Assembly (NCBI GenBank): GCA_020853815.1
Contig: JADYYE010000098.1
Coordinates: 1 to 48,368, forward strand
From: Phycisphaerales bacterium
Lineage (GTDB): Bacteria > Planctomycetota > Phycisphaerae > Phycisphaerales > UBA1924
DNA: 48,368 bases
Direction: 5' to 3'
Numbering within the stretch: position 1 is the stretch's first letter; each line of letters begins with the position of its first letter. Positions 7,902 to 15,846 of this stretch are shown here, one piece after another. The position numbers and the translations under genes were made by a program. The notes beneath the pieces were generated by a model. The model saw nothing but the letters and a program-made list of their open reading frames with translations, ran no database searches and was not told the origin of the DNA.

Positions 7902-8705
7902 ATGGACGGATCGACGCGGAAGTTCGGAAGAGTGGCGACCGGCGCGTTGGCGTGCGCCGCGCTGGTGGGGTCGCTCGCGTCGTGTTCGCCTCCGCCGCCC
8001 AAGGCCGCGCCGTCCTACCCGCTGGTCGATACTGCGATCTACGACGATCGGGCGCGGGAACTGATCCGGGAGCGGGGCATCGAATTACTGGCGCACGGCG
8101 CGCAGCCCGCGTGGTGGACTTCGCTGACGGAGTTGTCGGGCAATGTCGCGACGATCCCCGCGTCTGGCGCGGCGGGCGACTTGCAGGTCGCGCTGGCGCT
8201 GGCGGGCCGAAACGCGAAGGCCGCGGCGACGGAGTTGCTGGGGACCGAGCCGCTCACGATCGAGTTTGTTCACAGCGCGTGCCGACGGACCGACGCGGGG
8301 CAGATCGAAGCGATGGTGCTGGCGCGGGCGCTGGGCCCGGCGCGGGCCCAGGTGCAGGCCGTGCCGATTCCGGCGAGCGAACAGACCAAGACGGCGGTCG
8401 GCGACGGGACGGGGGCAACCGGGGCGGCCTCGCCCGGCACGCCAGCGCTTCCCGATGGCGTGGAGCGCCCTGCGTGGTGGTTTGAAGCGCCAAAGGTCGG
8501 CGACGCGACGATCGAGGCGTGCGCGATGGGCGACGGCCCGACGCTGCGCGAGGCGCGCAACGCCGCGCTGGCCAAGGGAGCGGCGGCGCTGTCAGCGGCG
8601 GCGGGCAAGAGTGTGAGCGCGGGCGAGACCCAGCGCGTCGCGACGGCGCGCCTGCCCGACGGGAGCTACCGAGCGTTTGTGCTGATGAGCGTGTCGCGGC
8701 GGTAG
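7902..8705 (+). CDS. LPP20-like lipoprotein with duplicated PAWW module
   Basis: A 267-residue exported protein. The N-terminus is a lipoprotein signal peptide with lipobox L25-A26-S27-C28, so it should be lipid-anchored. The mature part holds two related modules, each opening with PAWW (QPAWWTSLTELSGN near residue 66, ERPAWWFEAPKVGD near 187). The second continues into LREARNAALAKGAAALSAAAG, the helix typical of LPP20-type lipoproteins, and ends in a beta strand (YRAFVLMSVSR). The first module has a matching helix (ALALAGRNAKAAATELL). A Gly/Ala/Thr-rich linker joins them. It lies 11 bases after nrdR and 14 bases before the next gene, so it is probably in the nrdR transcript. The biological role is unknown. 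Confidence 0.7.
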   Translation: MDGSTRKFGRVATGALACAALVGSLASCSPPPPKAAPSYPLVDTAIYDDRARELIRERGIELLAHGAQPAWWTSLTELSGNVATIPASGAAGDLQVALALAGRNAKAAATELLGTEPLTIEFVHSACRRTDAGQIEAMVLARALGPARAQVQAVPIPASEQTKTAVGDGTGATGAASPGTPALPDGVERPAWWFEAPKVGDATIEACAMGDGPTLREARNAALAKGAAALSAAAGKSVSAGETQRVATARLPDGSYRAFVLMSVSRR

Positions 8706-8719
8706 TGGGGGAGGCTTGA

Positions 8720-9166
8720 GTGGATCCCCGGCGTCACTGGTCACAGCGGATCGCGATACCTGTTCTCCTCTGGACGTGCGCTTGGCTTTTTGTCTGCAGT
8801 GTCACATCGCTCGCGACGGAGTATTGGTGGTGTCTGCCGCTGCTGCCACTGGCGCTGTGTTTGCTGGCGCTGAGCGTCATAGGTAGGCCCGCGCGCCTCG
8901 CCAAGCCGATGGCCATGATTTGGACGATCGCATCGATCGGGTTCGTTTCATGGCAGGCTGTCGTCTTTCCTGCTGAGTGGTTCGGAGCGCTGGTTGCGAG
9001 CGCCGTGTTTTTCGTTCCGGGTTGCGTCGGTTTCTGGCTTGCCGCGAAGCACCACACGCAGTGGCTGCTCGAAGAGTCGATCGATGTGCGTGAGAATGTC
9101 TGCGGAAGCTGCGGCTACTCGCTTCGTGGCCTCCGCTCGGCGCGCTGCCCCCGAATGCGGGCATGA
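8720..9166 (+). CDS. Membrane protein with zinc ribbon broken by a one-base frameshift
   Basis: As read, this encodes 148 residues from a GTG start with a strong purine-rich ribosome site (GGGGGAGG). There are about four membrane segments and then CGSCGYSLRGLRSARCPRMRA. The last residues break the expected ribbon. Removing one C from the run of five at 9148-9152 restores CPECGHDVRLSP and a stop at 9183-9185. That stop would overlap the ATG of the next gene in the common ATGA arrangement. The ancestral gene was therefore almost certainly 8720-9185. This is either a sequencing error or a recent mutation. The ribbon type matches those of the 992-1786 and 9182-9658 genes. Confidence 0.65.
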   Translation: MDPRRHWSQRIAIPVLLWTCAWLFVCSVTSLATEYWWCLPLLPLALCLLALSVIGRPARLAKPMAMIWTIASIGFVSWQAVVFPAEWFGALVASAVFFVPGCVGFWLAAKHHTQWLLEESIDVRENVCGSCGYSLRGLRSARCPRMRA

Positions 9167-9181
9167 CGTGCGGCTATCCCC

Positions 9182-9658
9182 ATGACCCGAAGTGTGCCCA
9201 AACTCCAGGATGTCGGCGCTCGCCTGCTCTGCGTGTGGGGCGTTGCGTGGGGGGGCTATGGACTGACGATCCCCGAGCCGTTTGTGCGGGTGTTCGGCTT
9301 CACGCTCGCGGTGGTGTGCGGCGCTGCGGTGTTCATGCCGCGGGTTATGCCGTCGTTTGTGATCTGGTTCTCCGCGTTGATGGGCGTGTTGTCGATGTTC
9401 GTTGGCGTGGGTCTGGCCGGGGCGCAGGGGCTGGCGGTGACCGGGGCGATCTCGCTGCTGGTGCTCGGGCCGCCGGTGTTCGGCGCCATGATGCTGAACC
9501 GGCTGCACAGCCCCAAGCCACCAACACCCGGTGTGTGTCCCAAGTGCGGCTATTCGCTCGCGGGGCTTGAGTCGAACCGCTGCCCGGAATGCGGCACGGA
9601 GATGGGCGGCGGGCAGGGCTCGCCAATGAAAAACGCCGCGGACTTGCCGCGGCGTTGA
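9182..9658 (+). CDS. Membrane protein with C-terminal zinc ribbon (CxxCGYSLAGL type)
   Basis: A 158-residue protein with four predicted membrane segments (for example VVCGAAVFMPRVMPSFVIWF and AISLLVLGPPVFGAMML). A four-cysteine ribbon follows near the C-terminus: CPKCGYSLAGL, then RCPECGTEM. The layout matches the preceding gene, so the two are probably paralogues. The ATG at 9182 falls inside the stop codon of the frame-corrected upstream gene. The last nine codons lie within the stem-loop at 9629-9656, so the 3' end of this gene and the opposing terminator share sequence. The function is unknown; the ribbon suggests a metal-stabilised cytoplasmic knuckle. Confidence 0.65.
   Translation: MTRSVPKLQDVGARLLCVWGVAWGGYGLTIPEPFVRVFGFTLAVVCGAAVFMPRVMPSFVIWFSALMGVLSMFVGVGLAGAQGLAVTGAISLLVLGPPVFGAMMLNRLHSPKPPTPGVCPKCGYSLAGLESNRCPECGTEMGGGQGSPMKNAADLPRR
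9629..9656 (-). terminator. Terminator of the Stv-like gene, shared with a convergent gene end
   Basis: A perfect 10-bp stem (9632-9641 with 9647-9656) has a five-base loop. On the minus strand a TTTTTC tract follows. It sits between convergent genes and also encodes the C-terminus of the plus-strand membrane protein. Confidence 0.8.
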
Positions 9659-9698
9659 AGCTCGGCTCGCGTGTCGGCCCGCAATCAGCGACGGCCGA

Positions 9699-10118
9699 TC
9701 ACATGTGATTGCGGCACGCCGCCCAGTGGCAATCCTTGCCGATGTTCTGCGAGATCAGGTCTTGCAGCGGCACGCCGGCGTCGTCGTTGGTGGTGATGAA
9801 GCGCTGCTCGAACTTGGAATGCCCCATCAGCGAGAGCTGTTCGCGCGGGTACAGGCGATAGTTCTTGCACTTCTGCCCGGCACGGATCGTCTCGTGCCCG
9901 ACCGCGCCGGAGCTGTAGCGGGTCAGCGAGTCGACGAGCTGGCCCGCTCGATTGCCGAGCGACACGCCGTCGGCCTGGTAGAACGTGATGGTGGTGCTCG
10001 CGGGGACCGTGAACTCGCCGTCGCCGGAGCTCCATCCGCCGTGCCCGGAGAACACAACCGAGCTGTTCGAGCGGGCCTGACTGTTCAGGGCCGCGATGCG
10101 ATCAGAAACTTTTCCCAT
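9699..10118 (-). CDS. Small Stv-like (putative adhesin/toxin-type) protein
   Basis: A 139-residue protein of uncertain function. The segment VVFSGHGGWSSGDGEF then TVPASTTITFYQADGVSL recalls the Stv domain, annotated as a putative adhesin and found in secreted or polymorphic-toxin proteins. I recall that family from its GHG and TITFY pattern only, so the label is tentative. There is no signal peptide or membrane segment. Two cysteines lie near the end (KDCHWAACRNHM) and one is internal. The ribosome site is strong (AAAGGAG). The leader contains an 8-bp stem (10170-10177 with 10197-10204). It has its own terminator and no partner, such as an immunity gene, on the same strand next to it. Confidence 0.5.
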   Translation of the reverse strand: MGKVSDRIAALNSQARSNSSVVFSGHGGWSSGDGEFTVPASTTITFYQADGVSLGNRAGQLVDSLTRYSSGAVGHETIRAGQKCKNYRLYPREQLSLMGHSKFEQRFITTNDDAGVPLQDLISQNIGKDCHWAACRNHM

Positions 10119-10169
10119 GACTTCTCCTTTCCAGCGTGTGGAGAGAGGCAGAGGTTACCGCGCCGGGCG

Positions 10170-10204
10170 CGGCACGGCAAGAATCCAGCGCGATTTCCGT
10201 GCCG
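10170..10204 (-). other. Leader stem-loop upstream of the Stv-like gene
   Basis: CGGCACGG pairs with CCGTGCCG across a 19-base loop, 52 bases before the start codon at 10118. It may be a leader structure or the remnant of a terminator for the GH127 gene. No T tract follows on the minus strand. Confidence 0.3.
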
Positions 10205-10289
10205 TGCGTCACGGCCTGGCCGCGTTGATACCGGACATGCAAGTTCGGCATTCTGTCTGGCCGCGAATCCGCCCATTCTTGCGCAACTC

Positions 10290-12827
10290 TCACTCGGCCT
10301 GGATCTCCAGCACGCCGCCGGAGAACCCCTCGCGCAGCTCAACCTCAACGCGCACGCCCTCGGCCTTCACCGCGTCGAACGCGACGTGATTGAACGAGTC
10401 CTTCGCGACGCCCAGCGGCCCGAGCGTTTGGGGCTCAACCCACTTGCCGCCCACGCGCACCAGCACTTTCGCGGACTTGGGCACGCGGCACTTTCCGCCC
10501 GCCGGCTCGTCGTCGAACCAGTACACCAGCACCTTGCGGACCTCGCGCGCCGAGTCGAACTCGTGCTCGGCCCACTCGCTGGTGCCGCGGTGGTCCCACC
10601 AGGTCAGGCGCGGGATCGAATGATCCGCCGAGTTCTTCGGCACCAGTCCGTCGGCGATCGCGCGGACCGTGTCACTCCCGAAGCAATGCGAGGCGCTGAC
10701 CTTGATGTTCTTTGCTTCCGGCGGCACGGTCCATGCGTGGGCTTCGGGCTTGTCGGAGACGGTCGGGAACGCGCTCACGCGCAGGCGGGCCGCACCCATT
10801 GGGATGAGCGTCACGGTTTCGATTGGCTCGCTTGTCTTGGCGGGGCTGTCCTGCAAGAGCCCCACCAGGCCCTGGTAATCCTGCTTCCATTCGGGGATGC
10901 GTCGCGCCTTGGCCTTGATCGAGATCGGCACATTTTCCTGTGTGAACGGTGTGTTGCCGGCTGGCGTGGAGCCCTTGACCACTTCGAACCCCGCCGCGGC
11001 GTTCTTTGCGTCGAGCACCAGCCCGTAGTTCCAGGGCGATTCGGGCCAGATTTCATCGCCGGGGAACGACGGAGGGCCATCGGATCGCTGGTAGCGCTCC
11101 TTGATCTGGAGTGAATACGTCAGCGGGCCGCGATCGACCGACACGCTGTTGTGGTTGCCCTTCCAAGTGCGGATTCGGATGCTCATCGGGAGTGAGAGCG
11201 TGAGCGTGTCGCCCTTCTTCCACGAGCGGCTCACGCGGATGAACCCGCGCGAATCTGCGGGAGCGTTCTTCGCAGGCGCCGCCGCCGCGTCCTTGTTGAC
11301 GGCGACGCTCGGGTTCTCGCACCATGCGGGCACGCGCAGGTACACCGGGAACTCCGCCGCCTTGTCGAGGTCGAACGAATAGACGATGGTCTCTTCGAAC
11401 GGGTAGTTGGACGAGGTGGTAATCGTCGCCTTTGTGCCATTGCCCACCTTGGCGGTCACGGTGGAAGGCGCGAAGAAGACAGCGGCCAGGCCATTGTCGC
11501 TCGTTGCCATCCACTGGGTCTGCACGAAGTTGGGCCAGGCGTGCCCGAAGTTGTGCTGGCAGCAGCGGTGGGCGTCGGCCCGCATCTGGTACATGTTGCC
11601 GGCGTTCTGAAGGCCCGGCGCTTTGCTGGACCTGTCGGACTGAACGTGATTCGGCGCGGTGAGGTAGCGCAGCCCGCTGAAGTCGGCCATGACCGCGGCG
11701 GGGAGCGAATTGAACGCGACGTCCTCGGCGCGATCGGCCCAGATCGGGTTGGCGGTGATGGACACGAGCCGCTCGCACGACAGCATCATCTCCGCCATGC
11801 CGCACGTTTCGACCGCCTGACGCGGGTCGTCGAATCCGGGGCGGCAGTTTTCGTCGCTCCCGAACATCCCGCCCGGCACCTGGCCGTACATCTCGCGGAT
11901 CTGCCGCCAGTTTCGGTCCGCAGCGTTCAGGTGCTTCGGGTCCTTCGACTGTTGATAGAACGTCGCGGGCCCGCCGAAGGCCTGCGACATGTTGACGTTG
12001 TGCCAATCGGGGATGCCATCGGTCCAGTTGATGGTGTGCGCGTGGACACGCTTGGCCAGGTCGAGGAGGAACGCGTCGCCCGTGTGGTTGTAGAGCCAGT
12101 ACACGCTCGCGAGGTTGTCGGCGGCCCGCTGCTGCTGCCAGTACGGCGGGAAGAGATCCTTCTCGGGGATCGTCATCTGGAACTTGAAGTAGCGCGTCAT
12201 GAGATCGATCACGCGCTGATCGCCCGTCGCCTCAAAGTACGTCTGCAGGCAGTTGAGCATCACCATGTTGGGCCAGAGGTCGAGCGGCCCGTCGGTGCTG
12301 CTCACGGTCGCCTTCGCGCCCTTCCCACGCGGGCCGAACATGCCCGACGCGTCCTGGCTGGCGATCGCGCCCTCGATCCAGATGCGGGCCTCGTCGATCT
12401 GGGCCTTGTTGTCGGTGAGGTACGCCGCCGCGATGAAGCCCTTGAGCCAGTACGGGACTTCCTCCCAGCCGTATTCGCCTTGGCCGTCCTTGGACAGCCA
12501 CGCGTTCTTCTCTTTCTTCAGGAACTGGCTGATCTCGGTGAGATGTCCGTGGAAGCCCGCGGCCTGGAGTTCGATCTGCTTCTTCAGCCAGCCCTCGCCG
12601 CGAACGCTCCCGATCGGGAGCTTTACGAGCGGCGAGGCGATCAAGGGCTCGCGGTTCGAGATGTAGTGAGAGTTCCGTGTGTCGGTCGGCGGGTGCGCGA
12701 CGCACGTGATCTCATCCGCGCCGAGCGACGGAGCGCACAGGCCGGCGCTGCACACCAGGCCTGCGGCCAGGGAGGTCGTGGCCGCGAGCGACCGTCCGCT
12801 CGCGACGGAAGTGGTGGGGTTCTTCAT
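10290..12827 (-). CDS. Secreted GH127-like glycosidase (beta-L-arabinofuranosidase family)
   Basis: An 845-residue exported protein of the former DUF1680 group, whose characterised members release beta-L-arabinofuranose. A signal peptide covers about residues 1-36. The alpha/alpha barrel is evident (YWLKGFIAAAYLTDN, DLWPNMVMLNCLQTYFEATGD, NVNMSQAFGGPATFYQ). The zinc and catalytic residues known in GH127 are all in place: E340-T-C342 (VETCGMAEMM) and C422-C423 (HRCCQHNFGHAWP). Beta-sandwich domains follow (VYLRVPAW, VSVDRGPLTYSL). The last 130 residues resemble a discoidin-like carbohydrate-binding module (WWDHRGTSEWAEHEF, VLVYWFDDE). TAGACT lies six bases before the ATG, suggesting a leaderless message. 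It stands alone, with no other glycan genes nearby. Confidence 0.85.
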   Translation of the reverse strand: MKNPTTSVASGRSLAATTSLAAGLVCSAGLCAPSLGADEITCVAHPPTDTRNSHYISNREPLIASPLVKLPIGSVRGEGWLKKQIELQAAGFHGHLTEISQFLKKEKNAWLSKDGQGEYGWEEVPYWLKGFIAAAYLTDNKAQIDEARIWIEGAIASQDASGMFGPRGKGAKATVSSTDGPLDLWPNMVMLNCLQTYFEATGDQRVIDLMTRYFKFQMTIPEKDLFPPYWQQQRAADNLASVYWLYNHTGDAFLLDLAKRVHAHTINWTDGIPDWHNVNMSQAFGGPATFYQQSKDPKHLNAADRNWRQIREMYGQVPGGMFGSDENCRPGFDDPRQAVETCGMAEMMLSCERLVSITANPIWADRAEDVAFNSLPAAVMADFSGLRYLTAPNHVQSDRSSKAPGLQNAGNMYQMRADAHRCCQHNFGHAWPNFVQTQWMATSDNGLAAVFFAPSTVTAKVGNGTKATITTSSNYPFEETIVYSFDLDKAAEFPVYLRVPAWCENPSVAVNKDAAAAPAKNAPADSRGFIRVSRSWKKGDTLTLSLPMSIRIRTWKGNHNSVSVDRGPLTYSLQIKERYQRSDGPPSFPGDEIWPESPWNYGLVLDAKNAAAGFEVVKGSTPAGNTPFTQENVPISIKAKARRIPEWKQDYQGLVGLLQDSPAKTSEPIETVTLIPMGAARLRVSAFPTVSDKPEAHAWTVPPEAKNIKVSASHCFGSDTVRAIADGLVPKNSADHSIPRLTWWDHRGTSEWAEHEFDSAREVRKVLVYWFDDEPAGGKCRVPKSAKVLVRVGGKWVEPQTLGPLGVAKDSFNHVAFDAVKAEGVRVEVELREGFSGGVLEIQAE

Positions 12828-12839
12828 GCCGCCAGTCTA
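12828..12839 (-). promoter_or_regulatory. -10 element of a probable leaderless GH127 promoter
   Basis: On the minus strand TAGACT is followed by six bases (GGCGGC) and the ATG at 12827. There is no ribosome site. Confidence 0.5.
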
Positions 12840-12953
12840 TTCACTCGGCGGTCTCGCACGCGTTTTCCAAAGGCGGTTCACCGCGGCATCGGAGATTTCA
12901 ATCGCTCCTTCGCCGGTTCGTGTCCCTCTTTCTCTTCTCTATTCTCCATCCCC

Positions 12954-12980
12954 AATGCCTGACGCCCGATGCCGGATGCC
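12954..12980. repeat. Degenerate ATGCC short repeat beside the rplI terminator
   Basis: Three ATGCC units and a related GCCCG spacer occur within 27 bases, directly next to the A run of the rplI terminator. A similar unit sits at 38283-38303 beside the rpmA terminator. Confidence 0.4.
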
Positions 12981-12984
12981 TCTC

Positions 12985-13016
12985 AAAAACAACCAAGGCC
13001 GCCTTCGCGACCTTGG
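12985..13016 (-). terminator. Terminator of the rpsF-ssb-rplI group
   Basis: On the minus strand a 10-bp stem with one G-T pair (12993-13002 with 13007-13016) and a GAAG loop is followed by TTGTTTTTG. It lies 31 bases after the rplI stop. Confidence 0.85.
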
Positions 13017-13047
13017 TGATTGAGTCAATCAGATTGTCAGCACGGGC

Positions 13048-13740
13048 TCAGGCCTTCTTGGACTTCTTCTCGCCCTTGTCGGCCTTCTCCGGCTTGGCTT
13101 CGGCCTTCTTCTCGGCCTTGCCGCCGAACTTGCCCTCGCCCTTCTCGGCCTTGGCCTCGGGGGCCGCATCGCCCTTCTTGGATTTCTTCTCGCCCTTGGC
13201 TTCGCCCTCGGCGGGAGCGGCATTCTCAGCGCCCGCGGCCGCAGCCGAAGCCGCGGCGGGCTCGTCGCGGTGCAGGTCGAGCTTGCGGTCGGCCTGCACA
13301 TGCACCTTGACGCTGGCGTCGAGGTCCGAGTCGAGCTTGATGTGGACTTCGTAGGTGTCGATACGCTTCATCACCTGGTTGATGCGAACGTCGCGCGGCT
13401 TGACGGCATAGCCGCCCGCGTTGAGTTCGTTTGACACGTCCTGCTGGGTGATCGCGGCGTACAGGATTCCCTGGTCGTTGCACGAACGCACCAGTTTGAT
13501 CTCCACGCCCTGCAGCTTCTGCGAGAGCCCCTCGCGCGTGCGGCGCTGCTCGGCGAGCATCTTCTGGGCCTCGGCACGCTTGCCCTGCAGTTGCTGGATC
13601 AGCTCGTCGCTGGGTTTGGTCGCCAGGGCGCGGGGGAGGAGGAAGTTGCGGGCGTAGCCGTTGCGGACGCTGACGATGTCGCCGACGATGCCGAGACTCT
13701 CGACGTTTTCGACCAGGAGGAGTTTCTGCGTGCGGGGCAT
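13048..13740 (-). CDS. rplI: 50S ribosomal protein L9 with long charged tail
   Basis: L9 binds 23S rRNA near the base of the L1 stalk. The first 150 residues are a complete L9: the N-terminal domain (KLLLVENVESLGIVGDIVSV, then RNGYARNFLLPRALA), the connecting helix (QGKRAEAQKMLAEQRRT) and the C-terminal domain up to VHVQADRKLDLHRDE. The final 75 residues are an Ala/Lys/Glu extension with repeated KGEKKSKK blocks, not present in typical L9 of about 150 residues. The ribosome site is AAGGA. It is last in the cluster. rpsR, which usually lies between ssb and rplI, is absent; the 141-base gap holds no S18 reading frame. Confidence 0.96.
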   Translation of the reverse strand: MPRTQKLLLVENVESLGIVGDIVSVRNGYARNFLLPRALATKPSDELIQQLQGKRAEAQKMLAEQRRTREGLSQKLQGVEIKLVRSCNDQGILYAAITQQDVSNELNAGGYAVKPRDVRINQVMKRIDTYEVHIKLDSDLDASVKVHVQADRKLDLHRDEPAAASAAAAGAENAAPAEGEAKGEKKSKKGDAAPEAKAEKGEGKFGGKAEKKAEAKPEKADKGEKKSKKA

Positions 13741-13887
13741 GATGCTGTCCTTTCGGGCTCTCGAGGAGCCGGGAAGTTAGGAGTCGCTCGGCCGCTATCC
13801 CGGAACACCCGGGCACGCCGCCGACCCCAACGGTGAAAAACACGGAATGGCCCAATCGGGAACCCGACGGGGCGCAAGGGGAAGATC

Positions 13888-14346
13888 TTAGAACGGGATG
13901 TCGTCGTCGGCCACGTTCGCGGGCGCGGGGGCCGAGGACGACGAGGACGAACCCTGACGGGAACCGCCCTGCGACGAACGCCCGCCGCCACCGCCACCGC
14001 CGCCACCTCCGCCCTCGCGGCTGTCGACGAACTGGAAGCTCTCGACCACCACGCGGAGCTTGGAGAACTTCTGGCCCTCCTTCTCCCACTGGTCGAGCTT
14101 GAGGCGGCCTTCGATGAACACGGGGCGCCCCTTGGCGAGGTACTGGGCCATGACCTCCGCGGTCCGGCCCCAGGCCTCGCAGTCGACAAAGGTGGTTTCC
14201 TCGCGGTTTTCACCCTCGGGGGTCTTCCAGCGGCGGTTGACAGCCAGGCCGATGTTCGCCACCGCCTGATTGCCCGACACGTGGCGCAACTCGACGTCGC
14301 GCGTCAGGTTTCCCATCAGAAAGACGCGATTCAGATTCCCGGCCAT
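13888..14346 (-). CDS. ssb: Single-stranded DNA-binding protein
   Basis: A 152-residue SSB that protects single-stranded DNA and recruits repair and replication partners. The OB fold is intact (NRVFLMGNLTRDVELRHVSG, WGRTAEVMAQYLAKGRPVFI, EGRLKLDQW). A glycine run of eleven and a serine-rich linker follow, then the conserved acidic tip DDDIPF that docks partner proteins. The ATG at 14346 has GGAGG seven bases upstream and begins the standard MAGxLNRVFLMGN; an in-frame extension to 14535 runs over the rpsF end and is rejected. It lies 100 bases downstream of rpsF, as in many bacteria. Confidence 0.96.
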   Translation of the reverse strand: MAGNLNRVFLMGNLTRDVELRHVSGNQAVANIGLAVNRRWKTPEGENREETTFVDCEAWGRTAEVMAQYLAKGRPVFIEGRLKLDQWEKEGQKFSKLRVVVESFQFVDSREGGGGGGGGGGGRSSQGGSRQGSSSSSSAPAPANVADDDIPF

Positions 14347-14446
14347 GGCGATCCTCCAGTCTCGACACCACCCGACGCGGATGGACGATCGATACCGATC
14401 ATTATACAAACATTCAATCGCAAAGGCGAGCGACACGAAACCGGGC

Positions 14447-14899
14447 TTACTGGGGCGCGGGCTCGGACGCCGGAGCGGCGGCGGCAGCAGCAGGGGCGGC
14501 GCCCTCGGTCGCGGGCTGTGCGGCACGCTCGCCACGCAGCTTGATCTCGACCTCCAGCTCCTTGCGGCCGTCGAACGACGCGATCTCTTCGGGGGTGTAT
14601 TGATCGGCGCGGACGATCAGCGTCCGCATGATCTTCTCCGAGAGGTTGCAGTCGCGCTCGATGTGGGCGAGGTCGGTGTTGGGGGCCTTGAAGTAGACGA
14701 GGATGTAGATGCCGCGCTTCTGGCCGGCGATCTCGTAGGCCAGGCGGCGCTCGTCCCACTTGCGGAGGGCGACGATCTCGCCGTGCCCGCGGGCGATGAT
14801 CTCCTTGATGTGCTCGACGGCGCTGCCGAGATCGGCCGCGACCGCCTGGGAGAGGAGGAACATCGCCTCGTACTGATACACGCGCTTCGGGGTTGCCAT
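14447..14899 (-). CDS. rpsF: 30S ribosomal protein S6
   Basis: S6 binds the central domain of 16S rRNA together with S18. The 150-residue protein contains the full S6 fold (YQYEAMFLLSQA, HIKEIIARGHGEIVALRKWD, RRLAYEIAGQKRGIYILVYF, SEKIMRTLIVRAD). About 25 extra residues rich in Ala and Pro follow at the C-terminus. The ATG at 14899 has an AAGGAA ribosome site. In translation order it precedes ssb and follows pth. Its binding partner gene rpsR is not in this cluster. Confidence 0.96.
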   Translation of the reverse strand: MATPKRVYQYEAMFLLSQAVAADLGSAVEHIKEIIARGHGEIVALRKWDERRLAYEIAGQKRGIYILVYFKAPNTDLAHIERDCNLSEKIMRTLIVRADQYTPEEIASFDGRKELEVEIKLRGERAAQPATEGAAPAAAAAAPASEPAPQ

Positions 14900-14961
14900 G
14901 ACTGTTTCCTTGCTGATCCTGAGTGAATGACTCGGTGTGTGTGACTCGATTGAAAGACTGT

Positions 14962-15735
14962 TTACGACTCGGAACGACGCGCCCCGGGATCGATCCCGGC
15001 CTTGGGCGCTTCGGTTGGTGAATTGGAACTCGAACCACTCGCGTCGGGCGAACGGCTTGGGGCACGCCCCGGCCCGCTCTCTGGCTTGTTCTCCGCCTTG
15101 TTCTCGGGTTTGGTCTCGCTGGGGCGCTCGCGTTTCGGACGCGCGGGCGTCTCGGGCGCGTTGCACGAGTTCATCGCGGCGTCGACGCCCTTGGAGACGA
15201 ACGTCTCGCACGCCTTGACGCCTTTGTCGATCGCGCCGCTGAACGTCGCCCACTCGTCGTCGGACAGACGCGAGAGGACGAAGTCGGCCTGATCCATGAA
15301 CTCGGGCTTGCCGCCGGTTTCGCCGACACCCACGCCCAGACGCAGGCGCGGATAGTCCTCGCGCCCCAGGGCCCGCTGGATGTCGGACAGGCCATTGTGC
15401 CCGCCCGTCCCGCCGGCGGGGCGCATGCGAAGCGCGCCCAGCGGCAGGTAGATGTCGTCGGTGATGACCAGGAGGTCATTTTCCGGCGACAATTTGTAGA
15501 AGCCCACCGCCTCGCCCACGCACATCCCCGAGCGATTCATGAATGTCGTGGGCTTGAGGAGCAGGCATCGCTCGCCACCCACCTGGCATTCGACCGCGGC
15601 CGCGTTGAAGCGGGCCCGCGGCGTTTCGCCCGGTGCGTGCTTGGCGGCCAGGCGATCGACGACCAGGAACCCGGCGTTGTGCCGCGTCTTGGTGTACTGA
15701 TTGCCCGGATTGCCAAGGCCGACGATGAGCTTCAT
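14962..15735 (-). CDS. pth: Peptidyl-tRNA hydrolase with disordered tail
   Basis: Pth releases peptides from tRNAs that drop off ribosomes. The family residues are present: N in GLGNPGNQY, the catalytic His in TRHNAGF, FMNRSG and GGHNGL. The enzyme core is about 195 residues, the normal size. A further 60 residues are an acidic, basic and Ser/Pro-rich tail (KPENKAENKPESG) with no known function. The ATG at 15735 is used because MKLIVGLGNPG is the standard start. No ribosome site is obvious, and the gene lies 111 bases after rplY, matching the ctc-pth order of many bacteria. Confidence 0.95.
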   Translation of the reverse strand: MKLIVGLGNPGNQYTKTRHNAGFLVVDRLAAKHAPGETPRARFNAAAVECQVGGERCLLLKPTTFMNRSGMCVGEAVGFYKLSPENDLLVITDDIYLPLGALRMRPAGGTGGHNGLSDIQRALGREDYPRLRLGVGVGETGGKPEFMDQADFVLSRLSDDEWATFSGAIDKGVKACETFVSKGVDAAMNSCNAPETPARPKRERPSETKPENKAENKPESGPGRAPSRSPDASGSSSNSPTEAPKAGIDPGARRSES

Positions 15736-15846
15736 GGACGCACGAACCCGATCGAAGAAACCAAAGGAGAGAACAAACGCGAACACGGGCCTGAACGAAC
15801 CGTCCGGCGCCGGTGGTGGACCCACCGGCGCTGGACGTGCGGGTGA

